A stretch of 45,742 nucleotides of DNA from Phycisphaerales bacterium (GCA_947476675.1 CANJRL010000006.1:1-45742), one strand, 5' to 3'. Shown: positions 32,384-41,328, numbered from the stretch's first letter. Numbers and translations: made by a program. Notes: generated from the sequence alone by a model not told the origin.

Positions 32384-34659
32384 TTGGCGCCCCCTTCCTT
32401 TGCCGGTCCCGCGGTCGGCGCCGCGGCGGCGGTGGTCTTGGAAATGTCTGTCCCGAGCCGCTGGAGGTACGCGACCAGCGCGATGACCTTCTTGTCGCCC
32501 ATGTTCTTGTAGCCCCCCTGGCCCTCGAGTTCGGCGGCGATCGCCGCGGCCTGCGCCCGCGCCAGGTCCTCGGCCCGCTCGGCCTCATCCCTGCTGTACG
32601 GCACGCCCAGGGCGACCATCGCGCCGACGGTGGCGCGGATCTCGCCGTAGTCCGTGCCCTGCTCGAGCAGGTGGGCGTACGTGGGCATGATCGAGCCCTG
32701 GACCAGCTGCCTGGGGTTCTCGAAGTGACGCACGTGCCAGTCGTGGCTGTACTTGCCCCCGACGCGGTGCAGGTCCGGCCCGATGCGGCGCGACCCCCAC
32801 TGGAACGGATGGTCGTAGACAAACTCGCCCGGTTTGCTGTACTCGCCGTAGCGGCGGGTCTCCGCCCAGATCGGGCGGATCATCTGCGAGTGGCAGTTGT
32901 AGCAGCCCTCGGCCCGGTAGATGTCGCGCCCGGCCAGCTCAAGGGGGGTGTACGGCGTGACCGACTCGATCGTCGGCACGTTGGACTTGATCGCGAACAT
33001 GGGCACCGCCTCCAGCGCCGTGCCCACGCTGATCGCCGCGATCACGAACACCGCGAACTTCACCGGCATGCGCTCCCACAGCCGGTGCCAGGAGAGTCGG
33101 GCGAATTCGTCCGCCGCCTTCCCGGCGTCGATCACCGAGGTGAGGTCGGAGCGGTAGGGGGCGTCGTGCGCCGGCCGGGCCTCGAGAAGCGGCGCGGTGT
33201 GCAGCGTCTCGGCCAGGACGCGCGGGCGCCCTGCACGGGTCATCAGCAGGTTGAACGCCGCCATGACCATCCCCACGACGAAGAGCCCGCCGCCCCCGGC
33301 GCGGATCCAGTAGAGCGGCGCGAGCTTGGTGACGGTCTCCACGAAGTCGGGATAGGCGAGGGCGCCGTTGGCGTCGAACGCGCGCCACATGAGGCCCTGG
33401 GTGATGCCCGCCCACTGCATGCTCACCCAGTACGCGATGATGCCGATGGTGGCGATCCAGAAGTGCCACTCGGCCAGGCGCTTCGACCACAGGGGCGCCT
33501 GGTAGAGCCTGGGGAACAGCCAGTAAGCCATCCCGAAGAAGAGCATGGCGTTCCAGCCCAGGGCGCCGCCGTGCACGTGCCCGATGGTCCAGTCGGTGTA
33601 GTGCGACAGGGCGTTCACGCTCTTGATCGAGAGCACCGGCCCCTCGAAGGTTGCCATGCCGTAGAACGTGATCGCGGTGACGAAGAACTTGAGCACCGGG
33701 TCGGTGGCCACCTTGTGCCAGGCTCCGCGGAGCGTCATCAGCCCGTTGATCATCCCGCCCCAGGAGGGCATCCACAGCATCAGCGAGAACAGCATGCCCA
33801 GCGTCGAGGCCCACTGAGGCAGGGCCGTGTAGTGCAGGTGGTGGGGGCCCGCCCAGATGTAGATGAACACCAGCGACCAGAAGTGGACGATCGAGAGCTT
33901 GTACGAGAACACCGGCCTCTCGGCGGCCTTGGGCAGGAAGTAGTACATCAAGCCCAGGATCGGCGTGGTGAGGAAGAACGCCACCGCGTTGTGCCCGTAC
34001 CACCACTGCACGAGGGCGTCCTGCACGCCGGCGTACACCGAGTACGACCGCAGAGGCGCCGCCACGACCACCAGGCTGTTGAACACGTGGAGCACCGCGA
34101 CCGTCGCGATGGTCGCGATGTAGAACCACAGGGCCACGTACAGGTGCCGCTCCCGCCGGCGGAGCAGCGTCCCGAAGAAGTTCGCCCCGAAGAAGCCAAC
34201 CCACACCACCGCGATCGCGATGTCGATCGGCCACTCCAGCTCGGCGTACTCCTTCCCCTGGGTGAAGCCCAGGGGCAGCGTGACTGCCGCGGAGACGATG
34301 ATCGCCTGCCATCCCCAGAAGTGCAGGTTGCTCAGCAGGTCGCTGAACATCCGCGCCTTGCAGAGCCGCTGCGTCGAGTAGTACACCCCGGCGAACATGC
34401 CGTTGCCCACGAACGCGAAGATCGCCGCGTTGGTGTGCAGCGGGCGGAGCCGCCCGAACCCGAGCCACTCCAGCCCGAAGTTCAGGCGCGGCACGACCAG
34501 CTGGAGCGCGATGAAGAGCCCGGCGGCCATCGCCACGACGCCCCACAGCAGCGTCGCCAGCATGAACTTGCGGACGATCGAGTCGTCGTAACTGAAGGTG
34601 TCAACCGTCCGAACGGCCGGGCGCCCGGCGGGGTCGAATGTCGAGGCCGAGGTCATCAT
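32380..34659 (-). CDS. ccoNO: Fused cbb3 cytochrome oxidase subunits I and II (CcoNO)
   Basis: The 759-residue protein joins CcoN (1 to about 480) and CcoO (about 520-759). CcoN shows the helices and histidines of the haem-copper site: RPLHTNAAIFAFVGNGMFAG (low-spin haem), WWYGHNAVAFFLTTPILG (Cu/active-site His and Tyr region), WAGPHHLHYTALPQW, and DWTIGHVHGGALGWN for the haem b3/b pair. CcoO begins WERMPVKFAVFVIAAISVG, contains the CcoO haem c site GCYNCHSQMIRP, then DHPFQWGSRRIGPDLHRVGG, and ends with a Pro/Ala/Lys tail. It is the catalytic O2-reducing, proton-pumping core with high oxygen affinity. It is the first gene of the operon and divergent from an Rrf2 regulator. Confidence 0.96.
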   Translation of the reverse strand: MMTSASTFDPAGRPAVRTVDTFSYDDSIVRKFMLATLLWGVVAMAAGLFIALQLVVPRLNFGLEWLGFGRLRPLHTNAAIFAFVGNGMFAGVYYSTQRLCKARMFSDLLSNLHFWGWQAIIVSAAVTLPLGFTQGKEYAELEWPIDIAIAVVWVGFFGANFFGTLLRRRERHLYVALWFYIATIATVAVLHVFNSLVVVAAPLRSYSVYAGVQDALVQWWYGHNAVAFFLTTPILGLMYYFLPKAAERPVFSYKLSIVHFWSLVFIYIWAGPHHLHYTALPQWASTLGMLFSLMLWMPSWGGMINGLMTLRGAWHKVATDPVLKFFVTAITFYGMATFEGPVLSIKSVNALSHYTDWTIGHVHGGALGWNAMLFFGMAYWLFPRLYQAPLWSKRLAEWHFWIATIGIIAYWVSMQWAGITQGLMWRAFDANGALAYPDFVETVTKLAPLYWIRAGGGGLFVVGMVMAAFNLLMTRAGRPRVLAETLHTAPLLEARPAHDAPYRSDLTSVIDAGKAADEFARLSWHRLWERMPVKFAVFVIAAISVGTALEAVPMFAIKSNVPTIESVTPYTPLELAGRDIYRAEGCYNCHSQMIRPIWAETRRYGEYSKPGEFVYDHPFQWGSRRIGPDLHRVGGKYSHDWHVRHFENPRQLVQGSIMPTYAHLLEQGTDYGEIRATVGAMVALGVPYSRDEAERAEDLARAQAAAIAAELEGQGGYKNMGDKKVIALVAYLQRLGTDISKTTAAAAPTAGPAKEGGAK

Positions 34660-34803
34660 CGGGCTCTCCGCATGGGCGGGGTGCAGAAGCCAGGCGCGTG
34701 GCTGCCTTAGCCGCGGCCTGGCGAGGGGCGTCGCCGGGAGGGGTCAGATCCCCGTTCGGGCCCCAATGGCGATGAGAATATCCAGAATCGGCCAAAGATC
34801 AAG

Positions 34804-34830
34804 ATATACGGAGTGCTAAATCCGCAATAT
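34804..34830. promoter_or_regulatory. Inverted repeat in the cco/Rrf2 divergent spacer; candidate operator
   Basis: ATATACGGA-N8-TCCGCAATAT: CGGA (34809-34812) mirrors TCCG (34821-34824) and ATAT (34804-34807) mirrors ATAT (34827-34830). It lies in the most AT-rich part of the 277-bp spacer between ccoNO and the Rrf2 gene. An Rrf2-type dimer is the obvious candidate binder. No FNR-type TTGAT-N4-ATCAA is seen. Confidence 0.45.
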
Positions 34831-34936
34831 TTGAGATAGAGTTGTCTGGATTTCCCCCGCCCGGCGGGGTACGGTCAGCACGCGAGCACCAGAGCGGTCG
34901 CGCTGCGCCCGCGCATCGCCGCCACCGGAGTTGCAC

Positions 34937-35440
34937 ATGTATGGCAAGCAGACGCAGACCGCGATCGCAGCGATGAGCCGCCTTGCCGAGATCTATGACG
35001 GAGGCCGCACACGACTCTCCGCCAGCGACATCGCCCGGGACCGAGGCCTGCAGGCCCCGTTCGTCGCGAAGCTCATGACGGCGCTCTCGCAGGCGGGGCT
35101 CGTCGATGGCGCCCCCGGCCCTGGCGGCGGGTACTCACTCGCGCGGCCCCCGGGCAGCATCCGGCTCGCCGAGGTCTTCGGGCTCTTCGAGCGCGAGGAC
35201 ACCAGCACGACGTGCCCCTTCGGCGCTGGGACCTGCGGCGGGATCACCCCGTGCCCGCTGCACGACAAGCTGGTCAACCTGCAGCGCGCCCTCGATGATC
35301 TGCTGCAGAACACCACGTTCGAGGAGTTCCATCGGCGCGCGGCGGAGGGCGCCGCGCAGCCGGTCATGCCGACCGGGGTCGCGCCAGCGCGGCGCGAGTC
35401 GTTCCGCGCCGCTGCCGGTCCGAATCAGGCCTCGCGCTGA
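34937..35440 (+). CDS. Rrf2-family transcriptional regulator with a three-Cys cluster
   Basis: The 167-residue protein begins MYGKQTQTAIAAMSRLAEIY, the Rrf2 N-terminal helix. A winged helix follows with RLSASDIARDRGLQAPFVAK (recognition helix region) and the wing GPGGGYSLARP. The C-terminal dimerisation helix carries Cys residues in CPFGAGTCGGITPC (about 91-104), spaced C-x6-C-x5-C, close to the C-x5-C-x5-C of IscR. It should bind an Fe-S cluster and sense iron-sulfur status, NO or redox. The ATG at 34937 fits GGAG at 34927-34930; an in-frame TTG lies at 34931. Divergent placement suggests control of the cbb3 operon. Confidence 0.88.
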   Translation: MYGKQTQTAIAAMSRLAEIYDGGRTRLSASDIARDRGLQAPFVAKLMTALSQAGLVDGAPGPGGGYSLARPPGSIRLAEVFGLFEREDTSTTCPFGAGTCGGITPCPLHDKLVNLQRALDDLLQNTTFEEFHRRAAEGAAQPVMPTGVAPARRESFRAAAGPNQASR

Positions 35441-35452
35441 TGGCCCCGACGC

Positions 35453-38400
35453 TCAGTGAGCCGCCGCCGGCGGCTGCGGGGGACCGGCGTGCCCGCCCGG
35501 CGCGACGGCGTTCTTCTTTCCTCCAACCGCCTCGCTGAAGCGCTGGATCAGGACGTAGAAGACGGGGACAAAGAAGACCGCCAGGAAGGTGGCGGTGATC
35601 ATCCCGCCCATCACGCCGGTGCCGATCGAGTGCCGCCCGGCGGCGCCCGCTCCGGTGCTGATCACCAGCGGGATCACGCCGAGGATGAACGCGAGCGAGG
35701 TCATGACGATGGGCCGCAGGCGGAGGCGGGCGGCCTCGATGGCCGCTTCGACGATCGTCTTGCCCGCGGCGCGCTGGAAGACGCAGAACTCGACGATGAG
35801 GATCGCGTTCTTCGCCGCAAGGCCGACGAGGGTGAGCAGGCCGATCTGGAAGTAGATGTCGCGGTCGATCCCGCGGATGAACACCGCCAGCAGGGCGCCG
35901 AAGATGCCCACGGGCACCGCGAGCAGCACGGCGATCGGGAGCGACCACTTCTCGTACTGGGCGGAGAGCACGAGGAACACCACGAGCAGGCCGAACGCCA
36001 GCACCTTCGGCGCCTGGTCGCCCGACTTGACCTCCTGGAACGACGCGCCGCTCCACTCGTAGCCGAAGCCCGGGGGGAGTTCGCTCTCCGCGGTCTCGCG
36101 CATCGCGGCCATCGCCTGCCCGGTGCTGTAGCCGGGCGCCGGGGCGCCCGTGATCTGCACCGAGGGGAAGCCGTTGAAGCGGCTGACGATGTTGGGCCCC
36201 GCCTGGAATCGCGTGCTCACCACCGAGCCGAGCGGGACGGCGTTGCCCTTGTCGTTGCGCACGTAGATCGACCGGATGTCCTCGGGATTCTTGCGGAACT
36301 CCGGCTCGGCCTGGAGCTGGACGCGCCAGATGCGCCCGAACTTGTCGAAGTCGTTGACGTAGAGCGCGCCGAGGTACGCCTGCATCGCGTCGAAGACCTC
36401 GTTCACGCGCACGCCCATCATCTTGGTCTTGGTGCGGTCGAGGTCGACGAACAGCTGCGGCTGGGTCACGCGGAACGGGCTGTTGAGCCCGGCGATCTCG
36501 GGCCTCTCGCGCGCCTTCGCGAGGAACTTGTCCATCGCCGCCGCGAGGGAGCGCACGTCGGCGGATTCGCGCGACTGCAGCTGGAACTCGAACCCGGCGC
36601 GCTGGCCCAGGCCCTGGATCGCCGGGGGGTTGAAGGTGAGGACGAGCCCGTCCTTCTCAGCGCCGAACGCCCCCCACGCGGCGCCGATCATCGCCTTGGC
36701 GTGCTGGTCGGGGTTCTTGCGCTGGTCCCACGGCTTGAGGGGGACGAACATGACGGCGGCGTTGGTGCTGTTGACGCCCCCCGAGAGCAGGTCGTACCCC
36801 CCGAGGGTCACCACGTTCTGGACGTTGGGGTTGTCGAGGTAGAACCTCTCGACGCGGCGGACCAGCGCGTCGGTCCGCTCGAGCGACGCTCCGTCGGGGA
36901 GCAGCACCACCGAGATGATGTAGCCCTGGTCCTCGTCGGGGATGAACCCGCTCGGCACCCTCTGGAAGAGCGTGTACGTCCCGAAGAGCACCGCGCCGAA
37001 AACCAGCACCGTCCCGATCGCGCCCCGGATCGCGATGCGCACGGCGCCCGTGTACCCCCGCGTCAGACGGTCGAAGCCGGCGTTGAACCACCGGAAGAGG
37101 ATGAACTTCTTCCTCCCGTGGGTCGGCCGGAGCACGATGCGGCACATCGCGGGGCTCAGCGTGAGAGCCACGATGCTCGAGATGAGCACCGACACCGCGA
37201 TGGTGACGGCGAACTGCTTGTAGAGCTCGCCGGTGAACCCGCCCAGGAAGCCGACGGGGACGAACACCGCCGCGAGCACGAGCGACGTGGCGATGATCGG
37301 CCCGGTGACCTCCTCCATCGCCTTGATCGTCGCCTCGCGTATCGGCAGGTTCTCCGTCTCCATGATGCGGTCCACGTTCTCGATCACCACGATCGCGTCG
37401 TCCACCACGATGCCGATCGCCAGCACCATGCCGAACAGCGTCAGCGTGTTGATGGAGAAGCCCAGCGCGAGCATCCCCGCGAACGTGCCGATGATCGACA
37501 CCGGCACCGCGACCAGGGGGATGATCGTCGCCCTCCACGACTGCAGGAACACGAACAGGACGACGAGCACCAGGCCGATGGCCTCGAGCAGCGTCTGCAC
37601 GACCTCATCGATGGACACCTGAACGAACTTGGTGGTGTCGTAGGGCACGTCGTACTCGACGCCCTTGGGGAAGGCCCGGGACATCGAGTCCATCGCGGCG
37701 CGGATCTGCGCCACGGTGTTCAGCGCGTTGGCCCCGGTCTGCAGGTAGACCAGCACCAGGGTGGTCGGCTGGCCCCCGAGCCGCCCGAAGAGGTCGTAAC
37801 TCTGGGACCCCAGCTCGACGCGCGCGACGTCGCGGAGCCGGATCATCGAACCGTCGGGGTTGGCCCTCAGGATGATGTTCTCGTAGTCGGTCGCGGTGTC
37901 GAACCTGCCGCGCGTGAGCACCGGCAGGGTGAGCTGGGCGCCCGGCTCGTTGGGAGACTGCCCGATGCGCCCCGCCGCGAACACCGCGTTCTGTTCGCGA
38001 ACCGCCGAGGCGACGTCGCTCACCGTCATGGTCTTCTGCGCGAGCCGATCGGGGTTGACCCAGATCCGCATCGCGTAGTCCTTGGCGCCGAAGACGAGCA
38101 CGTCGCCGGCGCCCGGGATCCGCTTGAGCGCGTCCACCACGTTGATGGTCGCGTAGTTGCTCAGGTACACGTCGTCGTACTGCGCATCGCTCGATTTCAG
38201 CGCCACCACGCACAGCAGGTTGCTCGACCGCTTGGTGACCGGGATCCCCTGCCGCACCACGTCCTGCGGCAGGCGGGGCTGGGCGATCGAGAGGCGGTTC
38301 TGCACGTCGACCGCCGCGATGTCCTGGTCCGACCCGATCTCGAAGGTCGCGGTGAGCGACATCGTGCCGTCGTTGGCGCTCTGCGAGGAGTAATAGATCA

Positions 38401-38626
38401 GGTTCTTGGCGCCGCTCAGCTGCTGCTCGATCGGCGCAGCGACCGACTGCGCCACCGTCTCGGCGCTCGCCCCCTGATACGTGGTGGCGACCTGCACGGT
38501 GGGGGGGACGATCTCCGGGAACTGCGCGATCGGCAGCACGAAGATCGAGATCCCTCCGAGCAGGAGGATCACCAGCGACACGACGGTCGCGAACACGGGC
38601 CGATCGATGAAGAACTTGGAGATCAT
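35453..38626 (-). CDS. RND-family efflux pump inner-membrane protein (AcrB/MexB type)
   Basis: At 1057 residues it has the normal HAE1-RND length. It begins MISKFFIDRPVFATVVSLVI, with periplasmic porter domains, and carries the TM4 proton-relay region FGMVLAIGIVVDDAIVVIEN (DD) with TFAGMLALGFSINTLTLF before it. The second half has PVGIFGALLAVFIRGIDRDI and GLAAKNAILIVEF. It drives proton-coupled export of drugs, detergents or other hydrophobic compounds with the adaptor encoded 10 bp upstream. No outer-membrane TolC partner is in the window. The ATG at 38626 is chosen as the family-typical start; the frame remains open upstream. No regulator lies beside the pump. Its stop and the Rrf2 stop converge with a 12-bp gap. 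Confidence 0.96.
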   Translation of the reverse strand: MISKFFIDRPVFATVVSLVILLLGGISIFVLPIAQFPEIVPPTVQVATTYQGASAETVAQSVAAPIEQQLSGAKNLIYYSSQSANDGTMSLTATFEIGSDQDIAAVDVQNRLSIAQPRLPQDVVRQGIPVTKRSSNLLCVVALKSSDAQYDDVYLSNYATINVVDALKRIPGAGDVLVFGAKDYAMRIWVNPDRLAQKTMTVSDVASAVREQNAVFAAGRIGQSPNEPGAQLTLPVLTRGRFDTATDYENIILRANPDGSMIRLRDVARVELGSQSYDLFGRLGGQPTTLVLVYLQTGANALNTVAQIRAAMDSMSRAFPKGVEYDVPYDTTKFVQVSIDEVVQTLLEAIGLVLVVLFVFLQSWRATIIPLVAVPVSIIGTFAGMLALGFSINTLTLFGMVLAIGIVVDDAIVVIENVDRIMETENLPIREATIKAMEEVTGPIIATSLVLAAVFVPVGFLGGFTGELYKQFAVTIAVSVLISSIVALTLSPAMCRIVLRPTHGRKKFILFRWFNAGFDRLTRGYTGAVRIAIRGAIGTVLVFGAVLFGTYTLFQRVPSGFIPDEDQGYIISVVLLPDGASLERTDALVRRVERFYLDNPNVQNVVTLGGYDLLSGGVNSTNAAVMFVPLKPWDQRKNPDQHAKAMIGAAWGAFGAEKDGLVLTFNPPAIQGLGQRAGFEFQLQSRESADVRSLAAAMDKFLAKARERPEIAGLNSPFRVTQPQLFVDLDRTKTKMMGVRVNEVFDAMQAYLGALYVNDFDKFGRIWRVQLQAEPEFRKNPEDIRSIYVRNDKGNAVPLGSVVSTRFQAGPNIVSRFNGFPSVQITGAPAPGYSTGQAMAAMRETAESELPPGFGYEWSGASFQEVKSGDQAPKVLAFGLLVVFLVLSAQYEKWSLPIAVLLAVPVGIFGALLAVFIRGIDRDIYFQIGLLTLVGLAAKNAILIVEFCVFQRAAGKTIVEAAIEAARLRLRPIVMTSLAFILGVIPLVISTGAGAAGRHSIGTGVMGGMITATFLAVFFVPVFYVLIQRFSEAVGGKKNAVAPGGHAGPPQPPAAAH

Positions 38627-38636
38627 GCTCGGGTGT

Positions 38637-39824
38637 TCACCTCGTGGAGGCCGCCCCGCCCGGCGCAGTCGCCGAGGCCTGCTGGGGCTTGGCCGGCTCC
38701 GGTCTGACAACCGCCCCAGGCCGAGCCAGCAGCAGCCCGTCGACGACCACCCGCTCCCCCGGCTTCAGCCCGCTCTCGATGATCCAGGTGTCGTTGAACC
38801 AGTTCCCCAGGGTCACCGGCCGCGGCTCGACGGTGTCCTTCTGCCCGACCACCATCACCATCGGGCCCATGGGCATCTGCACCACAGCGCGTTGCGGCAC
38901 GGTGATCGCGTCAACCCGTTCCCAGCCCAGGATGCTGGCCTTGACAGACTGACCGGGCTGGAGCACGCCGCCGGCGTTCGGCAGCGCCGCTCGCACCGCC
39001 GCGGTGCCTGTCAGCGGGTCCGTTCGCACGTCGATGAAGTTGATGATCCCAGTGTGCGGATACTTCGTGCCGTCGGCCAGGGTGACCGCGACCGGGACCT
39101 TCCCGGGCTCGGGCCCGACGATCCGGCCCGACGCCACATCTTCCTTCCAGCGCAGGATCTCCCGCTCGGGGATCGGGAAGTACACGTAGATCGGGTCATC
39201 CTGGATCACCGTCGCGAGCAGGCTGTTGCTCCCGGCGTCGACGAGGCTTCCCTGCTCCTTCTGCGCACGGCCGATGCGGCCATTCAGCGGCGAGTGCACC
39301 TTGGTGTAGCTCATGTTCAGTTCGGCGTTCGCCAGTTCGCCCTGGGCCAGCCGCACCGCCGCCTTGGCATTGAGCAGGTTGGCCTGCGCCTCGTCCATCT
39401 CGCGGGGGTTGACCGCTCCGAGTTCGGCGACCTGTTCGAGACGCTGCAGCGTGGTCTCGGCAAGAAACCGCTGCGCCTCGCCCTGATTGAGCTTGGCGCG
39501 GGCGATCTCGAGGTCCGCCTCGAAGGAGCGGGGGTCGATCTCGAAGAGCAGGTCCCCCTCCTTCACCCGGCCGCCCTCTTCGAACAGCCAGCGGAGAAGG
39601 AACCCCTGTACCCGCGCACGGACCTCGACGGTCTTGGACGCCTCGGTCTGGGCCACGAAGTCATAGGAAACCGGGGCGCGGCTCGCCGCCACCGTCACCA
39701 CGCCGACCGCGGGAGGGGGCGCCGCCGGGGGAGCCGCCGGAGCGCCCCTCTTGCACGCCGCGAGCAGCGGGCATGCCGCGATGATCACCGCACCAGTGAC
39801 GACTCCCGGCTTTGCTTGCGGCAC
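38637..39824 (-). CDS. RND efflux periplasmic adaptor (membrane fusion protein)
   Basis: The 395-residue adaptor has a lipoprotein-type N terminus (VVTGAVIIAACPLLAAC, lipobox Cys) and a lipoyl half SYDFVAQTEASKTVEVRARV. A hairpin of long helices follows (KLNQGEAQRFLAETTLQRLE and ANAELNMSYTKVHSPLNGRI), then beta-barrel and membrane-proximal segments. MFP proteins link the RND pump to TolC. The start is GTG at 39824 with GAGGAG about 8 bases upstream; the frame is open further upstream, but without a signal peptide. It forms an operon with the pump gene. No TetR- or MarR-type repressor is next to it. Confidence 0.92.
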   Translation of the reverse strand: MPQAKPGVVTGAVIIAACPLLAACKRGAPAAPPAAPPPAVGVVTVAASRAPVSYDFVAQTEASKTVEVRARVQGFLLRWLFEEGGRVKEGDLLFEIDPRSFEADLEIARAKLNQGEAQRFLAETTLQRLEQVAELGAVNPREMDEAQANLLNAKAAVRLAQGELANAELNMSYTKVHSPLNGRIGRAQKEQGSLVDAGSNSLLATVIQDDPIYVYFPIPEREILRWKEDVASGRIVGPEPGKVPVAVTLADGTKYPHTGIINFIDVRTDPLTGTAAVRAALPNAGGVLQPGQSVKASILGWERVDAITVPQRAVVQMPMGPMVMVVGQKDTVEPRPVTLGNWFNDTWIIESGLKPGERVVVDGLLLARPGAVVRPEPAKPQQASATAPGGAASTR

Positions 39825-39937
39825 GGACACACTCCTCGAGGTCGCCGCGGAGCGCGCGCGGACCGTCAAGGGGCAGCCTACCCGAGTCTCCGTTCCGACG
39901 TCCTTCCCGTGGGCGCAGTCTCCCCGGGGGAGGGCGG

Positions 39938-39983
39938 TCAAACGAAACGCCGCGCACAGGTGGGTGGGACCCTGCGCGCGGCG
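39938..39983 (-). terminator. Intrinsic terminator downstream of hsp20
   Basis: CGCCGCGC (39948-39955) pairs with GCGCGGCG (39976-39983), and an inner CAGG/CCTG extends the stem. On the minus strand it is followed by TTTCGTTT (complement of 39940-39947). It lies about 70 bases past the Hsp20 stop at 40053. Confidence 0.65.
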
Positions 39984-40052
39984 CTCCATGGGTGGCTCAG
40001 TGCGGCGGAGGGCGGTGACGATCGCCCGAGGGCGCCGGCTTGGTTCATCCGG

Positions 40053-40451
40053 TCAGCGCTGCGCGACCTCGATCTTCCGAGGCCGGGACCGCGCCGCCTT
40101 CGGAAGCGTGATGGTCAGAACTCCGGCCTCCAGGGTCGCGGCGATCGAGGCGGAGTCCACGCCCTCGCCGATCCGGAGCGACCGGCGATAGTCGCCGACG
40201 CGGTAGCCCCGGCGGATGAACTCGCCGCTCGCCGGGCCGCGCTGCGCCACCCGGGCGGAGACGGTCAGCACGCCCTCTTCGACCTCGATCGACACGCCGT
40301 CGGCGTGCGCTCCCGGCGTGTCCATCGACACGATGTAGGCCTCGGGCGTCTCGCGGATGTCCGCAAGAGGCGAGAAGACGGGCGCCTCGTCGAACGCCGC
40401 GCTCCGGGCCTCGGCGCCATTGCAGCAATTGGTTGCACACGTGGTGGTCAT
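40053..40451 (-). CDS. Hsp20/alpha-crystallin small heat-shock protein, Cys-rich N terminus
   Basis: The 132-residue protein has the alpha-crystallin domain from about 26 to 130. PLADIRETPEAYIVSMDTPG opens it, with GVSIEVEEGVLTVSARV and the closing LEAGVLTITLPKA (A-x-x-x-G-V-L-x-x-x-x-P type) before KIEV. It holds unfolded proteins as an ATP-independent chaperone. The N terminus MTTTCATNCCNG has three cysteines in twelve residues, unusual for Hsp20 and suggestive of metal binding or redox control. The start ATG has AAGGA 7 bases upstream. It follows the second Hsp20 gene by 111 bases on the same strand. Confidence 0.92.
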   Translation of the reverse strand: MTTTCATNCCNGAEARSAAFDEAPVFSPLADIRETPEAYIVSMDTPGAHADGVSIEVEEGVLTVSARVAQRGPASGEFIRRGYRVGDYRRSLRIGEGVDSASIAATLEAGVLTITLPKAARSRPRKIEVAQR

Positions 40452-40467
40452 GGGTTGTTCCTTCTGT

Positions 40468-40483
40468 CGCCCCCCGAGGGGCG
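40468..40483 (-). promoter_or_regulatory. Leader hairpin just upstream of the Hsp20 ribosome-binding site
   Basis: CGCCCC (40468-40473) and GGGGCG (40478-40483) form a 6-bp stem with a 4-base loop. It lies four bases upstream of the AAGGA site (40459-40463) of the Hsp20 gene. It might affect translation or mark the end of the preceding transcript. Confidence 0.3.
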
Positions 40484-40562
40484 GTTGTGTTTCGGGAAAG
40501 CGCGCCGAGGGCACGCGCTCGGGGCCGCAGGCGTTGCCCTGCGCCCCTGAGGAGAGAGAGGC

Positions 40563-41030
40563 TTACTTGGTCTTGATCTCGATCTTGCGGGCCCTGGTCG
40601 CGGCGGCCTTGGGAAGCGTGACGACCAGCACGCCGTGCTCCAGCGTCGCGCTCACACGCTCGTGGTCGACCTCGCCCGGCACGCTCACGCTCACGCCAAA
40701 CTCGCCGGTCGCGCGTTCGCGGCGGATCACCTTGGTCTTCTCGTCCGTCGGCTGCTCACGCCGCGCCCCCTTGATGGTGAGCAGCGAGCCGTCGAGCGTG
40801 ACCTCGACGTCGTGCAGGGTCAGGCCGGGGAACTCCGCCTCCACGTGGACGGCGCTGTCGGTCTCCCACATGTTGACCGCCGGCATGCCGAGTCGCGACT
40901 GGTTCATCGACGCGGGGAGCGGCGCGAGCACCGGGAGGGCGCCCAACATGTCGTTGAAGAAACGCTCGATCTCCCGGCCGGGCAGGTAGCCCGGATAGGC
41001 AAGGTTCATCGATCGGGGCTGGCGGAACAT
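40563..41030 (-). CDS. Hsp20/alpha-crystallin small heat-shock protein
   Basis: The 155-residue protein has an N-terminal arm with YPGYLPGREIERFFNDMLG and an alpha-crystallin domain (about 47-155). This contains MPAVNMWETDSAVHVEAEFP and GLTLHDVEVTLDGSLLTIKG, the loop ERATGEFGVSVSVPG, and the end LEHGVLVVTLPKA. It is a typical Hsp20 chaperone paralogous to the gene 111 bases downstream. The ATG at 41030 has GGAG seven bases upstream. The two probably form one heat- or stress-responsive unit, but I see no CIRCE element in the 298-bp spacer before the divergent metal ATPase gene. Confidence 0.94.
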   Translation of the reverse strand: MFRQPRSMNLAYPGYLPGREIERFFNDMLGALPVLAPLPASMNQSRLGMPAVNMWETDSAVHVEAEFPGLTLHDVEVTLDGSLLTIKGARREQPTDEKTKVIRRERATGEFGVSVSVPGEVDHERVSATLEHGVLVVTLPKAAATRARKIEIKTK

Positions 41031-41328
41031 GGCGTGTCTCCGAAATGCCTGAAACAACCAGGCGGATTGGTTGATGCATCCCGCTCGGCAACTTCGCCGA
41101 TGCGGACGCAGAGACACGAAGGCAACCGCCGTGCCGGAATCGGCCCCGCGTTCCTGACGCGCCCGGGGGGCCTCGTCGAGCCGGGAAACGGCTCCCCAAT
41201 CCGCCACGAGTGTCATCCGACCCAAAATTTCCGCCAGAGTGGCAGCGTGTCCCGACCGCCAACCCCGGCTCACAGATGAGACGCGTTCTCGGCACACAAC
41301 AGGTTCCGAACCGGCTAGCGTGCCGTCC

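Noticed and set aside
32671-34710. Open frame of 679 residues on the plus strand opposite ccoNO
   Set aside because: It is an antisense shadow produced by GC-rich codons; the minus-strand frame has all conserved oxidase residues.
34812-34820. AGTGCTAA resembling half of a CIRCE element (GAGTGCTAA) near the cco promoter
   Set aside because: The matching TTAGCACTC half at the required spacing is absent, and no heat-shock gene lies beside it.
35456-38707. Open frame of 1083 residues opposite the RND pump gene
   Set aside because: Antisense shadow: a His/Arg/Asp-rich low-complexity protein without domains, while the other strand is a complete RND pump.
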